Shown in pieces: positions 21,767 through 29,196 of a stretch of 42,868 nt of DNA (positions within the stretch are counted from its first letter, which is position 1; each line of letters starts with the position of its first letter). The stretch is from positions 1-42,868 of IMG/VR virus record IMGVR_UViG_3300049856_000157; one strand, given 5' to 3'. The notes under the pieces are model-generated. The model ran no database searches and was not told where the DNA came from. It saw nothing but the letters and a program-made list of their open reading frames with translations. Position numbers and translations under genes: made by a program. Source of the stretch: a virus.

Positions 21767-22261
21767 ATGAGCCGCTGGAAGCGCGGGCTGCGACGCGAGC
21801 ACCCCGGCGTAACGACCCGGCGCAACCGCGCGACGATGCAGGCGCTGATAAGCGACCCGGAGCAGCGCGCACGTTTCGAGGCTGATTTTCCCGAGAGCGC
21901 GTTGCCAGCGTTGCCGAAGAAGCGCGGGCCGATAGGGCAGAGCGGCAAGCTCTTGGAGCGCGATGTCCAGAAGGCCATTCTTGAATTACTCGCGGTGCAT
22001 CCCAGAGTGGTATTCGCCGGCCGGTTCAACCGCGGCTCCTATGCCGATGCTGAGCGTTACGTGCGGTTCAACACGGTGCGCGGCTTCCCCGACATTCACG
22101 GCCTGCTCAAGGGCGGGCGGGCCCTGTACATCGAAGTCAAGCGCGATGCGAAATCTCCGATATCGAGCGACCAAGCTGATTTCCTTGAGACGGCTGCGAA
22201 CGGCGGCGCCTTGGCGATTGTGGCCTATAGCGTGGAGCAGGTACATGCCGCGCTGGTATAG
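21767..22261 (+). CDS. VRR-NUC domain nuclease
   Basis: A 164-residue protein if started at MSRWKRGLRR (21767); an upstream in-frame ATG at 21746 adds seven residues. The C-terminal ~110 residues are a VRR-NUC (PD-(D/E)xK) domain: ERDVQKAILELLAVHP, FNTVRGFPDIHGLLKGGRAL with the catalytic D, YIEVKRDAKSPIS with E-x-K, and QADFLETAANGGALAIVAYS. Such small nucleases in phages act in replication or recombination intermediates. Rightward early operon. Confidence 0.82.
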   Translation: MSRWKRGLRREHPGVTTRRNRATMQALISDPEQRARFEADFPESALPALPKKRGPIGQSGKLLERDVQKAILELLAVHPRVVFAGRFNRGSYADAERYVRFNTVRGFPDIHGLLKGGRALYIEVKRDAKSPISSDQADFLETAANGGALAIVAYSVEQVHAALV

Positions 22262-22376
22262 CCGGGGCGCGTCCGTCCTATGCTGGGCGATCATTCTCTC
22301 GCTGACGCTGCATTCCACGATTCGCACGCACAAGCGCCGCCAGCCGAGGCAGTTCGGATTGTTTGCGCCGCGATGA
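22245..22376 (+). CDS. Small membrane protein (43 residues)
   Basis: ATG 22245 lies seven bases after GGAG inside the 3' end of the nuclease gene, and the stop overlaps the next ATG (ATGA, 22373-22376). After MPRWYSRGA a hydrophobic stretch SVLCWAIILSLTLHS is followed by a very basic tail (RTHKRRQPRQ), a positive-inside single-span layout. Unrecognised. Confidence 0.5.
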   Translation: MPRWYSRGASVLCWAIILSLTLHSTIRTHKRRQPRQFGLFAPR

Positions 22377-22591
22377 CTGACGCGACGAAGCACATGCTGA
22401 ACGCCCTTTCCTACCAAGGGCCGAGCCGCATCAAGAAAGCATGGCTTGGCGCGGTGGCCTGCTACACCTACACGCGCTCGCACGATGGCGCGGTCATCAA
22501 CGATACCGGCGATACGATCAGCTTCGGACGCTGGTATTCGTTCAAGAGCGCAGTTCAAATCGGATGGGAATGGCTATGGCGAAAGCAATGA
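22373..22591 (+). CDS. Hypothetical small protein
   Basis: A 72-residue protein coupled by ATGA to the small membrane gene. MTDATKHMLNALSYQGPSRI, VACYTYTRSHDGAVINDTGD and FKSAVQIGWEWLWR suggest a compact mixed fold. No family recognised. Confidence 0.6.
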   Translation: MTDATKHMLNALSYQGPSRIKKAWLGAVACYTYTRSHDGAVINDTGDTISFGRWYSFKSAVQIGWEWLWRKQ

Positions 22592-22626
22592 ACTCGAGCA
22601 CGGATGGAGGCGTCCCCTCGGTATGA
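22576..22626 (+). CDS. Bridging micro-ORF (12-16 residues)
   Basis: ATG 22588 overlaps the previous stop (ATGA) and the TGA at 22624-22626 overlaps the next ATG. An earlier in-frame ATG at 22576 gives 16 residues (MAKAMNSSTDGGVPSV). Probably a translational coupler; a functional peptide is not demonstrated. Confidence 0.3.
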   Translation: MAKAMNSSTDGGVPSV

Positions 22627-22955
22627 ACATTGCCGACTCCGGCCTCCAGCTCGGCCCCTACACCATCCAGCAGCGCCAGGAGCCTGATCGCCAGTGGCCG
22701 CTGTGGTGGGTATTCCTGGGGAGCGCGCTGATCGGCAAGAGTTTCAGCAGGCCCGATTTAGGCTGCTGCGATTGGCTGGAGCGCCAGCAGCGCTACGGCA
22801 CGTTCTATGCCTATTCGAGCGCGAAGCTACCGGAATTCACGGTCACGAACGGAACCCGGCGTACCGCACGCTATCTAGCCCGTAAGCGCAAGGTCGGCGC
22901 ACCGCGCAAGCCCGAGACTCTGCAGGACATCGCCAAACAACTCGCCGGGGACTAG
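22623..22955 (+). CDS. Hypothetical protein
   Basis: A 110-residue protein from MNIADSGLQLGPYTIQQRQE (22623), with GGAGG about 11 bases upstream. Trp-rich N-terminal half (RQWPLWWVFLGSALIG) and a basic C-terminus (LARKRKVGAPRKPETLQDIA) with an HTH-like end. Not recognised. Confidence 0.55.
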   Translation: MNIADSGLQLGPYTIQQRQEPDRQWPLWWVFLGSALIGKSFSRPDLGCCDWLERQQRYGTFYAYSSAKLPEFTVTNGTRRTARYLARKRKVGAPRKPETLQDIAKQLAGD

Positions 22956-23279
22956 GTGGGTGCTGCCGACCCGTTCGCGGAGCTGGATGCGCTACGCACC
23001 GAGCGCAATTCTGCGGTGGCCGAAGCGAAGCTGTGGCTGCGCCGGATGCTCACCATGCAGCGCGAGCGCGACCAAGCAAAGCTAAATCTGTACGAATGCG
23101 ACAAGTGCCTGGGCGAGTGGCAAGCGGCCTATGACGATCTGTTACGCGCGTTTCGCCGCCTCGAAGTCGCCTACGGGCATGAAAAGTGGGCCGCTGAGAC
23201 GGGCGATTTTCTGATTGCCCATCTTCAGCCGCTCGCAATGGCGCAGCTCCAGCGGCTGATCGATGAGGCACCCGAGTGA
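22956..23279 (+). CDS. Hypothetical coiled-coil protein
   Basis: A 107-residue protein with GTG start directly after the previous stop. Long helices (ELDALRTERNSAVAEAKLWL and RRMLTMQRERDQAKLN) around a single CDKC pair. Overlaps the HNH gene by GTGA. Function unknown; typical accessory of phage replication operons. Confidence 0.6.
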   Translation: MGAADPFAELDALRTERNSAVAEAKLWLRRMLTMQRERDQAKLNLYECDKCLGEWQAAYDDLLRAFRRLEVAYGHEKWAAETGDFLIAHLQPLAMAQLQRLIDEAPE

Positions 23280-23776
23280 ACGCGAAAAATCTAGATGGCC
23301 TTCGCTTTGGTCGCTTAGTCGCTCTCAAGCGGGCGCCTAATAGGCGCTACCCATGCGGCAAGTCTCTTGTTTTTTGGCTATGCCGCTGTGATTGCGGGGT
23401 AGAGAAAGAGATAACGGCTGGATATTTACATTCTGCGCACACGCAATCCTGCGGGTGCCGACAGAAAGAATTAGCCCGTAGCCAAAATATTACGCATGGG
23501 ATGCGGCACACACCAGAGTATGACGCGTGGACCAATATGATTGCTCGCTGCACTCGCCAAAATAACAAACGGTACAAAGATTACGGCGGACGCGGGATAC
23601 GGATTTGTGACTCGTGGCTAAACTCCTTCGCCAGCTTTTATGCCGCCATTGGCCGACGTACGTCTCCAAAGTACAGCATCGACAGAATAAACAACGATGG
23701 CAATTACGAGCCTGGTAACTGCCGTTGGGCCACCCCGAAAGAGCAGAGGCATAACCGGCGGGATAGTGCGAGGTAA
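23276..23776 (+). CDS. HNH-type homing endonuclease
   Basis: A 166-residue protein, GTG start overlapping the previous stop. Blocks CRCDCGVEKEI, TQSCGCRQKEL, ITHGMRHTPEYDAWTNMIAR, YGGRGIRICDSW and SIDRINNDGNYEPGNCRWAT define the same phage HNH group as 15788-16384, which it resembles throughout but without the C-terminal HTH. Its bases are visibly more AT-rich than those of its neighbours, suggesting recent arrival. It sits directly before the primase-helicase gene. Confidence 0.87.
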   Translation: MNAKNLDGLRFGRLVALKRAPNRRYPCGKSLVFWLCRCDCGVEKEITAGYLHSAHTQSCGCRQKELARSQNITHGMRHTPEYDAWTNMIARCTRQNNKRYKDYGGRGIRICDSWLNSFASFYAAIGRRTSPKYSIDRINNDGNYEPGNCRWATPKEQRHNRRDSAR

Positions 23777-25708
23777 ATGGAAACCGGTCTGTACCGAAGG
23801 TTTGAATTACTCGCGGCCCCGGAGAAGCCGTTTGTCATGTTGTCATGCGAAGTTGATGCTGACGCTGCGGATAAGCTGATAGGGCGCGCATACATTGCAG
23901 TTACTTGGCCGGACTACCCCGGGAGCTGGCAGCACGTTGACCTCTCGGCGCTGGTGGGCAGGGCTGGGCTGCTGATCCCGGACCACACCCCTGACGCGCT
24001 CCAGGACATGCGCAACATGGCGGCGCGGCTGCTGGAGATCGGCTGTGTACTGCGCTGGACAGATACCTCGAGTATGCCTATCGACTGGTCCCCGCGCGAC
24101 TGGCAGGGCACGCCCGAGGAGTTCATTGCGTGGGCGAAGGCGCATACAAACTATTACGCCAAGGCGGTAGACCCCTACGGGGTTACTGAGAAATTCGCGC
24201 AGCCCCCTGAAATTGACGTAGAGCCCCCGCCAAGCGATTTTCCGCCCGAGGCGACCCTGACCGCCAAGCCCGAGCGCCCGAAGCGCCAGCGCCCGCGCCT
24301 TGCGGCCGTGGACGGCAATACGGCGCTCGATCCGCAACCCGACGCAGAGCCCATCCAGATTCCGCTATCGGAAAACGACTTTGCTACGCGCTTCGCGGAT
24401 ATTCATGGTGAGAACTGGCGCTGCGTCAAGGCGTGGGGCAAGTGGTTCTGCTGGGATGGCGAGGCATGGCTCGAAGACCGCACTGACAGCCGGGTCGAGC
24501 CGATGCGCGAGTTATTCACTACGGCGCAGCACGACCCCGAAGCGCGCACCCTGACTCCCTCATCGAAGCGGGCGCTGCTAGGTAGGAAAACGCCCATCTA
24601 TTCAGCCCTGATCCTCGCCGGCACGGATCGGCGCATCCGAGCCGAGCCCGAGATATGGGACGCGGACCCTTGGGCACTTGGCGTACCGGGGGGCGTGGTG
24701 GACCTTCAGACTGGCAAGCTCATCGAATCCGCCCGCGAGCAGCACGTCACGATGCGCTGCAGCATCGCGCCAGAGCGCGGCACGCCGGCCCTATGGCTCG
24801 AAACGCTCGCGCAATGGATGGGCGGGGATGCCGATGTGATCGCGTTCCTGCGTCGCTACCTCGGGTATGCGCTGTGCGGGGACAGCCGCGAGCAGTGCAT
24901 GGTGTTTTTCTACGGACCCGCGCAATCTGGAAAGGGCACGATTCTACGTGCGATCTCCGGCATTCTCGGATCGATGCACGATGGGACGACCAACAAATTC
25001 CGCTCTTATCACTACGAGGCGCCGATCAGCACGTTCATGGAATCGCGCAACGATCGGCACACAACCGAGCTGGCCGCGTTCTACAAAAAACGATTGATTA
25101 CCTCGGAAGAACCAGCGGCCGGCGCGAAGTGGGACGAGGGCAAGCTGAAATGGATTACGGGCGGGAGCCAGATCACGGCGCGCTTTATCTCTCAGGACAA
25201 TTTCAGCTTCACGATGACGGGCAAGATCATCGTCGCCGCGAACCACCGCCCGCGGCTCGCTACCACGGACAAGGCGATCCGCCGGCGCATGATGGTCGTT
25301 CCCTTTGAGCATCCGGTGACGGATGAGGACCGCGACAACCAGCTTGATGCACGGTTGCGTGCCGAGTGGCCGCAGATCCTGCACTGGCTCATCGAAGGGT
25401 GCTTGGAGTGGCAGCAGTGCGGCCTCGGGCTGCCGGAGCGCATCGCGGATTGCACCGATCAGTACTTGGAGCTTGAGGACACGCTAGGCGCCTGGCTCGA
25501 TGAATGCTGCGAGCGCGAGCATGACACGGACGGCGCTACGCTCTACGCGAATTACGCGACGTGGTGCGACAAGCAGGGCGATAATTCCTGGAGTCGGCGC
25601 TCGTGGACCAATGCGCTAATCGAGCGTGGATTTCAGACCCGCAAGGGCACGGCCGGGATCAGGATGGTGCGGGCATTGAATCTGAAAATGGGGGCGTTGG
25701 TTCCCTAA
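23777..25708 (+). CDS. D5/SF3-type primase-helicase
   Basis: A 643-residue replication protein. Residues about 35-125 resemble the end of a TOPRIM domain (AYIAVTWPDYPGSWQHVDLS, then LLIPDHTPDA where a catalytic WPDxD would be expected), so the primase part looks reduced. Residues about 205-370 are a D5_N-like region. The SF3 helicase follows: Walker A GPAQSGKGT (380-388), B-like LITSEE (440-445), sensor Asn489 in IIVAANHRPRL and arginine cluster IRRRM. The C-terminus carries a pox-D5-type winged helix (about 555-640). It would unwind phage DNA at the origin. Confidence 0.87.
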   Translation: METGLYRRFELLAAPEKPFVMLSCEVDADAADKLIGRAYIAVTWPDYPGSWQHVDLSALVGRAGLLIPDHTPDALQDMRNMAARLLEIGCVLRWTDTSSMPIDWSPRDWQGTPEEFIAWAKAHTNYYAKAVDPYGVTEKFAQPPEIDVEPPPSDFPPEATLTAKPERPKRQRPRLAAVDGNTALDPQPDAEPIQIPLSENDFATRFADIHGENWRCVKAWGKWFCWDGEAWLEDRTDSRVEPMRELFTTAQHDPEARTLTPSSKRALLGRKTPIYSALILAGTDRRIRAEPEIWDADPWALGVPGGVVDLQTGKLIESAREQHVTMRCSIAPERGTPALWLETLAQWMGGDADVIAFLRRYLGYALCGDSREQCMVFFYGPAQSGKGTILRAISGILGSMHDGTTNKFRSYHYEAPISTFMESRNDRHTTELAAFYKKRLITSEEPAAGAKWDEGKLKWITGGSQITARFISQDNFSFTMTGKIIVAANHRPRLATTDKAIRRRMMVVPFEHPVTDEDRDNQLDARLRAEWPQILHWLIEGCLEWQQCGLGLPERIADCTDQYLELEDTLGAWLDECCEREHDTDGATLYANYATWCDKQGDNSWSRRSWTNALIERGFQTRKGTAGIRMVRALNLKMGALVP

Positions 25709-25893
25709 TTTGCGGCCTTTTTTTTCAGTTCGTAGGGCGCTGCCGCGATTGGGCGCTTGGCGTTGGCCGGGATGAGCCAGTCGCGCGCCGGCTGGATTGC
25801 ACCGGCCAAGCGCCCCTCGGCAATCCAGCGCAGCACAAGCCGAGTTGAGATATTGTGCTTCTTTGCAAATTGCGCCACCGTGACGTAATCCAT
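25705..25893 (-). CDS. Small HTH (excisionase/MerR-like) protein
   Basis: A 62-residue protein, ATG 25893. MDYVTVAQFAKKHNISTRLV, LRWIAEGRLAGAIQ and RDWLIPANAKRP form the single winged helix typical of AlpA/Xis-type proteins, similar in style to the xis-like gene at 10579. It ends four bases inside the convergent primase gene; no terminator separates them. Could be a regulator or a second recombination directionality factor. Confidence 0.7.
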   Translation of the reverse strand: MDYVTVAQFAKKHNISTRLVLRWIAEGRLAGAIQPARDWLIPANAKRPIAAAPYELKKKAAN

Positions 25894-25984
25894 ATATCCT
25901 CTCTGTGTTCGGTTGCGGTGCCTATCCCGCGGCCGGAAAGTGCTGTGTCGCATTCCAGTGCGGGACAGGGCGGCGAGGGCCGGG

Positions 25985-26242
25985 CTATCTCGGCCCTTTT
26001 GCTTTGGCGAGCGCGGCGCGGGCTTCGCCAGGGACTTCGTTGAGCAGCTTGATTGCGTTCGCATCAAGCGCTGATCTTCCCCAGTCGAATTTCGGCAGTG
26101 CTTCGTCGAACAAGCGAATCGAGCGTTTCAGCGCCGCGACCAGCTCCGCGTTCAGAGCGCGCAGGCGGTCAGTATCATCCTGCGCGGCTTGACAATCTGT
26201 ACGCAAGCATCGCGTCCGCTGCACTTTGCGTATCGTGGTCAT
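25985..26242 (-). CDS. Hypothetical helical protein
   Basis: An 85-residue protein from ATG 26242 (ATGA overlap). A coiled-coil region with RLRALNAELVAALKRSIRLF in the middle and a C-terminal NAIKLLNEVPGEARAALAKA helix. The LRALNAEL motif also appears in the antisense ORF at 34902-35075. Unrecognised. Confidence 0.6.
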   Translation of the reverse strand: MTTIRKVQRTRCLRTDCQAAQDDTDRLRALNAELVAALKRSIRLFDEALPKFDWGRSALDANAIKLLNEVPGEARAALAKAKGPR

Positions 26243-26517
26243 AGCGTTCTCCCTTTTGCTTTGGCGTCCCACCACGGCAGATATGCGAACGGCACGTCAT
26301 ACCAGAACTTCCCATCGATCTGGCTGACGAACATCGTCACGATGTCACGGTGTTCGTAATCGTCCAAGAGCACCCTGGTATGCGCGTTCACCGGGATATA
26401 CAAATCGCTTTCGTGGTGGTCGTGCGCGATGCCTTGCGCGACAACCTGCGAGTACAGGCTTGGCTTGTGGGGAAAATTCGCGGTGTAGGAAAATTCGGCT
26501 TTCAGGTTGCGGGTCAT
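26239..26517 (-). CDS. Hypothetical protein
   Basis: A 92-residue protein starting MTRNLKAEFSYTANFPHK at ATG 26517. His/Asp-rich centre (AQGIAHDHHESDLYIPVNAH) and an aromatic C-terminus (FWYDVPFAYLPWW). The upstream continuation of the frame is a shadow of the next genes. Coupled to both neighbours by ATGA. Function unknown. Confidence 0.6.
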   Translation of the reverse strand: MTRNLKAEFSYTANFPHKPSLYSQVVAQGIAHDHHESDLYIPVNAHTRVLLDDYEHRDIVTMFVSQIDGKFWYDVPFAYLPWWDAKAKGRTL

Positions 26518-26609
26518 AGCGTTCTCCAGAAGTAGCGCACCGCAGCCCCAAGGCCGCGGGCGTGATACATGAACAGGGAATTCGAGAGCAGGCGGGCGCA
26601 GCGGGTCAT
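26514..26609 (-). CDS. Micro-protein (31 residues)
   Basis: ATG 26609 overlaps the stop of the 134-residue gene and TGA 26514-26516 overlaps the next ATG. The product begins MTRCARLLSNSLFMYHARGL and is basic and aromatic. Double coupling supports translation. Function unknown. Confidence 0.45.
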   Translation of the reverse strand: MTRCARLLSNSLFMYHARGLGAAVRYFWRTL

Positions 26610-27010
26610 GCGGCTCTCCGCAGTTCGCGCGCCAGCGTGACGAGTCGCGGTGTCGATTTTCTGACATACTTCGCATCCCGTCCAGGAAACACGTTTCTCC
26701 CATCGGCTCGGGCATAACTCGCGGCGATCCAGTCGCGGACCAGCGCGGTAGGCTGCGGCAACGGTGACGCAATTCCGACAGTAGGAAAGCGCTGCGCCTG
26801 TCCTGGCGTGAAGGCAATCGTCTTGGATACGCCAGCGCGCGAGTGCGCGACATGCGCGCGGTAGGCGGACTCGCTGCTACGCTGTCCTGCTGGTTCACCG
26901 CGCGGCCACGTTGTAAAGCCAGAGGGGTGTGGATTCTTGTGTTGCCAACCGAACAGGCTAGGTAATCCACCATAGATATCCGTTTCATAACACGACGTGC
27001 AAGAGCACAT
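26606..27010 (-). CDS. Hypothetical protein with N-terminal Cys cluster
   Basis: A 134-residue protein, ATG 27010 with AGGAG (minus strand, 27018-27022) seven bases upstream. It starts MCSCTSCYETDIYGGLP, three Cys in seven residues, and ends in a basic helix (STPRLVTLARELRRA). First gene of a five-gene leftward unit, preceded by about 190 non-coding bases with hairpins. Unrecognised. Confidence 0.6.
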   Translation of the reverse strand: MCSCTSCYETDIYGGLPSLFGWQHKNPHPSGFTTWPRGEPAGQRSSESAYRAHVAHSRAGVSKTIAFTPGQAQRFPTVGIASPLPQPTALVRDWIAASYARADGRNVFPGRDAKYVRKSTPRLVTLARELRRAA

Positions 27011-27201
27011 TCTCTATCTCCTATCGGTTGCCGGGTTCCAGCCCGGAGCACGCTAAGGGCGCACTGGACAGCCCGCAGGCTGTGCGGTGAGTCCGTTCCA
27101 GCAGCGCATGAATAAACTGTACGCCTAAGCGAACATATACGCAAGACACTTGTTCGTTAAACAGTACCTAGTTTCGCTAAGCGGAATACACAAACGCTGT
27201 T
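27011..27201 (-). promoter_or_regulatory. Structured leader and promoter region
   Basis: The gap between two leftward genes contains the hairpins CCGGG-TTCCAG-CCCGG (27031-27046, nine bases upstream of the ribosome site) and ACAGCC-CGCA-GGCTGT (27068-27083). Further upstream are AT-rich sequence and repeated AAGCGAAC/GTTCGTTA/TTTCGCTAAG elements (about 27125-27182). This looks like a regulated promoter with a structured 5' leader. No specific riboswitch class recognised. Confidence 0.35.
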
Positions 27202-27609
27202 CTAACCCACCGCGGCCTCGCGTTCGATCAGTCGCTCATCGATCCGCCAGCCGGGGCGGTAACCAATGAGCCCATAGGCATCCCTGTATCTGATTCGAGG
27301 AGTGCGCCTTCGACCCGTGATGCGAAGCCCGTGTCCCGTGAGCGCCACTAGAAACCACCGCGATTTGTACGCAAAATTCCAGTCCGGTAGCTGGCCGCTC
27401 GATTCTCGCCAAGCGGAGTAAGCATCGTCAAAACGCCACGGACCCGCGCCAGAGAAGTAGACCCCCACAAATCCATTCAATAGCGCTCGCGCCCCCTCCA
27501 GACGCTTGCGACGCAATTCCTTGATGAAAGCCTTCTGTCGCGCTTCCTCGGCAATCAGCCATTCTGGCGGGTCGTCAAGGTCTTTCGCCCTCTGCGTAGT
27601 CCAAGCCAC
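27202..27609 (-). CDS. Hypothetical protein
   Basis: A 135-residue protein with GTG start at 27609. An N-terminal basic helical region (RQKAFIKELRRKRLEGARAL) is followed by an aromatic-rich centre (FDDAYSAWRESSGQLPDWNF) and an Arg-rich C-terminus (RITGRRRTPRIRYRDAYGLI). Possibly DNA-binding. It lies next to the non-coding control region and has a perfect inverted repeat eight bases upstream of its start. Not recognised. Confidence 0.6.
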   Translation of the reverse strand: MAWTTQRAKDLDDPPEWLIAEEARQKAFIKELRRKRLEGARALLNGFVGVYFSGAGPWRFDDAYSAWRESSGQLPDWNFAYKSRWFLVALTGHGLRITGRRRTPRIRYRDAYGLIGYRPGWRIDERLIEREAAVG

Positions 27610-27617
27610 AAAAGCAT

Positions 27618-27637
27618 TGTAACAAGGTAGTGTTACA
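27618..27637. promoter_or_regulatory. Inverted repeat TGTAACA-N6-TGTTACA (operator candidate)
   Basis: A perfect seven-base inverted repeat (27618-27624 and 27631-27637) with a six-base centre, immediately upstream of the leftward gene starting at 27609. Position and symmetry fit a dimeric repressor site that blocks its promoter. Binding protein unknown. Confidence 0.5.
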
Positions 27638-28226
27638 TCGTAAAGTACCTCATCGCGCGTCAGATGTGACTCTAAATGGCGCTAATGGCGCATGCGACAC
27701 AGTAACCGTATTCTCCCATGTGTGCGCACATGTGTGAGTGGTGACTCGGTTACTATGTCACTTCCGCCACCAACGCCACCTCAGCCACTACGCCACAGCT
27801 ACTCAAAACCTAAGCTTTATACATGAAAGACTGCGCCTCATGCGCCACTTTTATGGCCTCATCAGACCTAGCATTCAGCGCTGCTTTTGGCGTGGAACAA
27901 TAGAAACACTTGAAACAATGTAGTGCAACCAGTTGATTAAGTTCATTTGGTGCAGCGCGTGTGCCGCAATGGTTATTATGTCAAATACGTTCAAGCTACT
28001 GATTAAACGTGCATTACATGAGTTATGCACAGAATAGGCCTGGAGCTATGGATCTTCAGGTTCAGGCGCAGCTCGGTCGGCCGTGGGGTGCCATCCTTTT
28101 TCGATGACCTCGGCCCCCGTCTGAGTAAGGGTTCCCCATCCTGTACCTCCCCTTTGTGGATTTTTTGAGCGGCGCGAAAATTTTTTGAATTGACAGGTGG
28201 GAGTTGGATGCGTAGAAGGCGCGCGC
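27638..28226. other. Non-coding control region, origin candidate
   Basis: About 590 bases without a convincing gene, more AT-rich than the rest. It contains an imperfect 13-base inverted repeat (27696-27708 with 27747-27759, one mismatch) enclosing a hairpin CATGTG-TGCG-CACATG (27717-27732), a run of GCCAC repeats at 27765, 27774, 27783 and 27791 (8-9 base steps), and AT-rich sequence to about 28040. It separates the leftward accessory genes from the late operon. Iteron-like repeats next to AT-rich DNA suit an origin or a replication-protein site; unproven. Confidence 0.45.
28190..28218 (+). promoter_or_regulatory. Possible promoter for the late operon
   Basis: TTGACA (28190-28195), 17 bases, TAGAAG (28213-28218), with two T6 tracts just upstream. 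It would start transcription close to the small-terminase ATG at 28227, so the first gene would have little or no leader. The main late promoter could instead lie further upstream. Confidence 0.35.
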
Positions 28227-28772
28227 ATGGGTGAGCGTGATCCTGGGCCTGCTGCGCGGTTTGAGGAATTCAAGAGTGCCCTTGGATTTGCCGAGGACGT
28301 GTATCGGCAGTTGACGGGGGATGAGCCGAAGTCGTTGGCGGAGATTTCGAGGGTTCTGCGTGTGCCGAAGGGGGAGTTCACGCGCTGGTTTCAGACGGAG
28401 CACGGGGATTTGTATGACGCGGCTTTGAAGTCGGTTACGGACGAGATGATTTTTGCGGCGAAGCGGCTGCTCGATGATGCGACGCAGGAGAGAGCGGCGC
28501 TGGTGAAGGTGCGGGTGGACGGGTATTTGAAGCTCGCGGCGAAGTGGGACCGGGCGAGGTATGGCGAGAGCGTGCGGGTGGAGCGCACGGGGGCGCTGAC
28601 AGTGGATGCGGGGCTGATTGGGGAGATGGGAGCGCTGCTGAGGCTGGTGGCGAGCGGCCGGCAGGAGCGCGTGGTGAACGAAATGCCTGGGGAGGCGAGT
28701 GACGCGGCTGAGGTGCCACCGCCAGCCGAGGTTGCGCCGGCTCGCCTCCCCGCTGTGGAGTTTCTGATCTGA
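28227..28772 (+). CDS. terS: Terminase small subunit
   Basis: A 181-residue protein directly upstream of the large terminase region. SLAEISRVLRVPKGEFTRWF (about 35-55) is a helix-turn-helix for packaging-site recognition, followed by a helical middle (FAAKRLLDDATQERAALVKV, KLAAKWDRARYGESVRVERT) typical of small-terminase oligomerisation. I choose ATG 28227, with GAAGG seven bases upstream, over the in-frame GTG 28197, which has no ribosome site. Recognises phage DNA for headful packaging. Confidence 0.8.
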   Translation: MGERDPGPAARFEEFKSALGFAEDVYRQLTGDEPKSLAEISRVLRVPKGEFTRWFQTEHGDLYDAALKSVTDEMIFAAKRLLDDATQERAALVKVRVDGYLKLAAKWDRARYGESVRVERTGALTVDAGLIGEMGALLRLVASGRQERVVNEMPGEASDAAEVPPPAEVAPARLPAVEFLI

Positions 28773-29104
28773 TGCAGGACACGCCGATTTTTGATGCCGT
28801 GCTGGAGGCGATCAAGCCCACCGAGGCGCAGCAGCAAAGGTGGGCGGCTGGAAGGGCGCTGCGCGATGAGCGATTGCGAGCCTCCGAGATCGAGGACGCG
28901 GCGCGCTGGAAGGGCGATCGAGAATCCCTCGGCGCGCTGCTGCAAAGGATTGCGGGCGGCGCGTTGGTAGGACCTGGTGCCGCGGCGGGCATGCCGCCCT
29001 CGGGACCTTCTCTTGGGTTGCTGGAGCAATTGCTGAACGCTCGGCGCGTGGCGAATCCGCGGCAGAGCCCCACGCCGCCGCCGATTATCGGGATTCGAGG
29101 ATGA
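28772..29104 (+). CDS. Hypothetical protein between the terminase subunits
   Basis: A 110-residue protein, ATG overlapping the small-terminase stop by one base. Helical N-terminus (DAVLEAIKPTEAQQQRWAAG, ALRDERLRASEIEDAARWKG) and a Gly/Pro-rich C-terminus. Could help packaging or belong to the terminase complex; no family recognised. Confidence 0.65.
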   Translation: MQDTPIFDAVLEAIKPTEAQQQRWAAGRALRDERLRASEIEDAARWKGDRESLGALLQRIAGGALVGPGAAAGMPPSGPSLGLLEQLLNARRVANPRQSPTPPPIIGIRG

Positions 29105-29196
29105 GAATGTTGCCGCGTTTTACACCAGCTTTACGCCAACGTCGTGATGACGTGGGCTTTCCGCATGACGGAAATTTGTGCCGATCCAGCCCGTAA
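29101..29196 (+). CDS. Micro-ORF bridging to the large terminase (31 residues)
   Basis: ATG 29101 overlaps the preceding stop (ATGA) and TAA 29194-29196 lies 19 bases inside the large-terminase gene. The product starts MRMLPRFTPALRQRRDDVGF. Bridges a 73-base gap; may couple translation to the GTG start of the terminase. Weak evidence for a functional peptide. Confidence 0.35.
   Translation: MRMLPRFTPALRQRRDDVGFPHDGNLCRSSP

Noticed and set aside
27738-27923. 61-residue plus-strand ORF in the control region
   Set aside because: No ribosome site, His/Arg/Leu composition unlike a folded protein, and it runs through the GCCAC repeats and AT-rich DNA.
28391-29073. Two 212-residue minus-strand ORFs opposite the small terminase
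   Set aside because: Low-complexity Ser/Pro/Arg/Ala shadows; no ribosome sites; plus strand gives convincing packaging genes.
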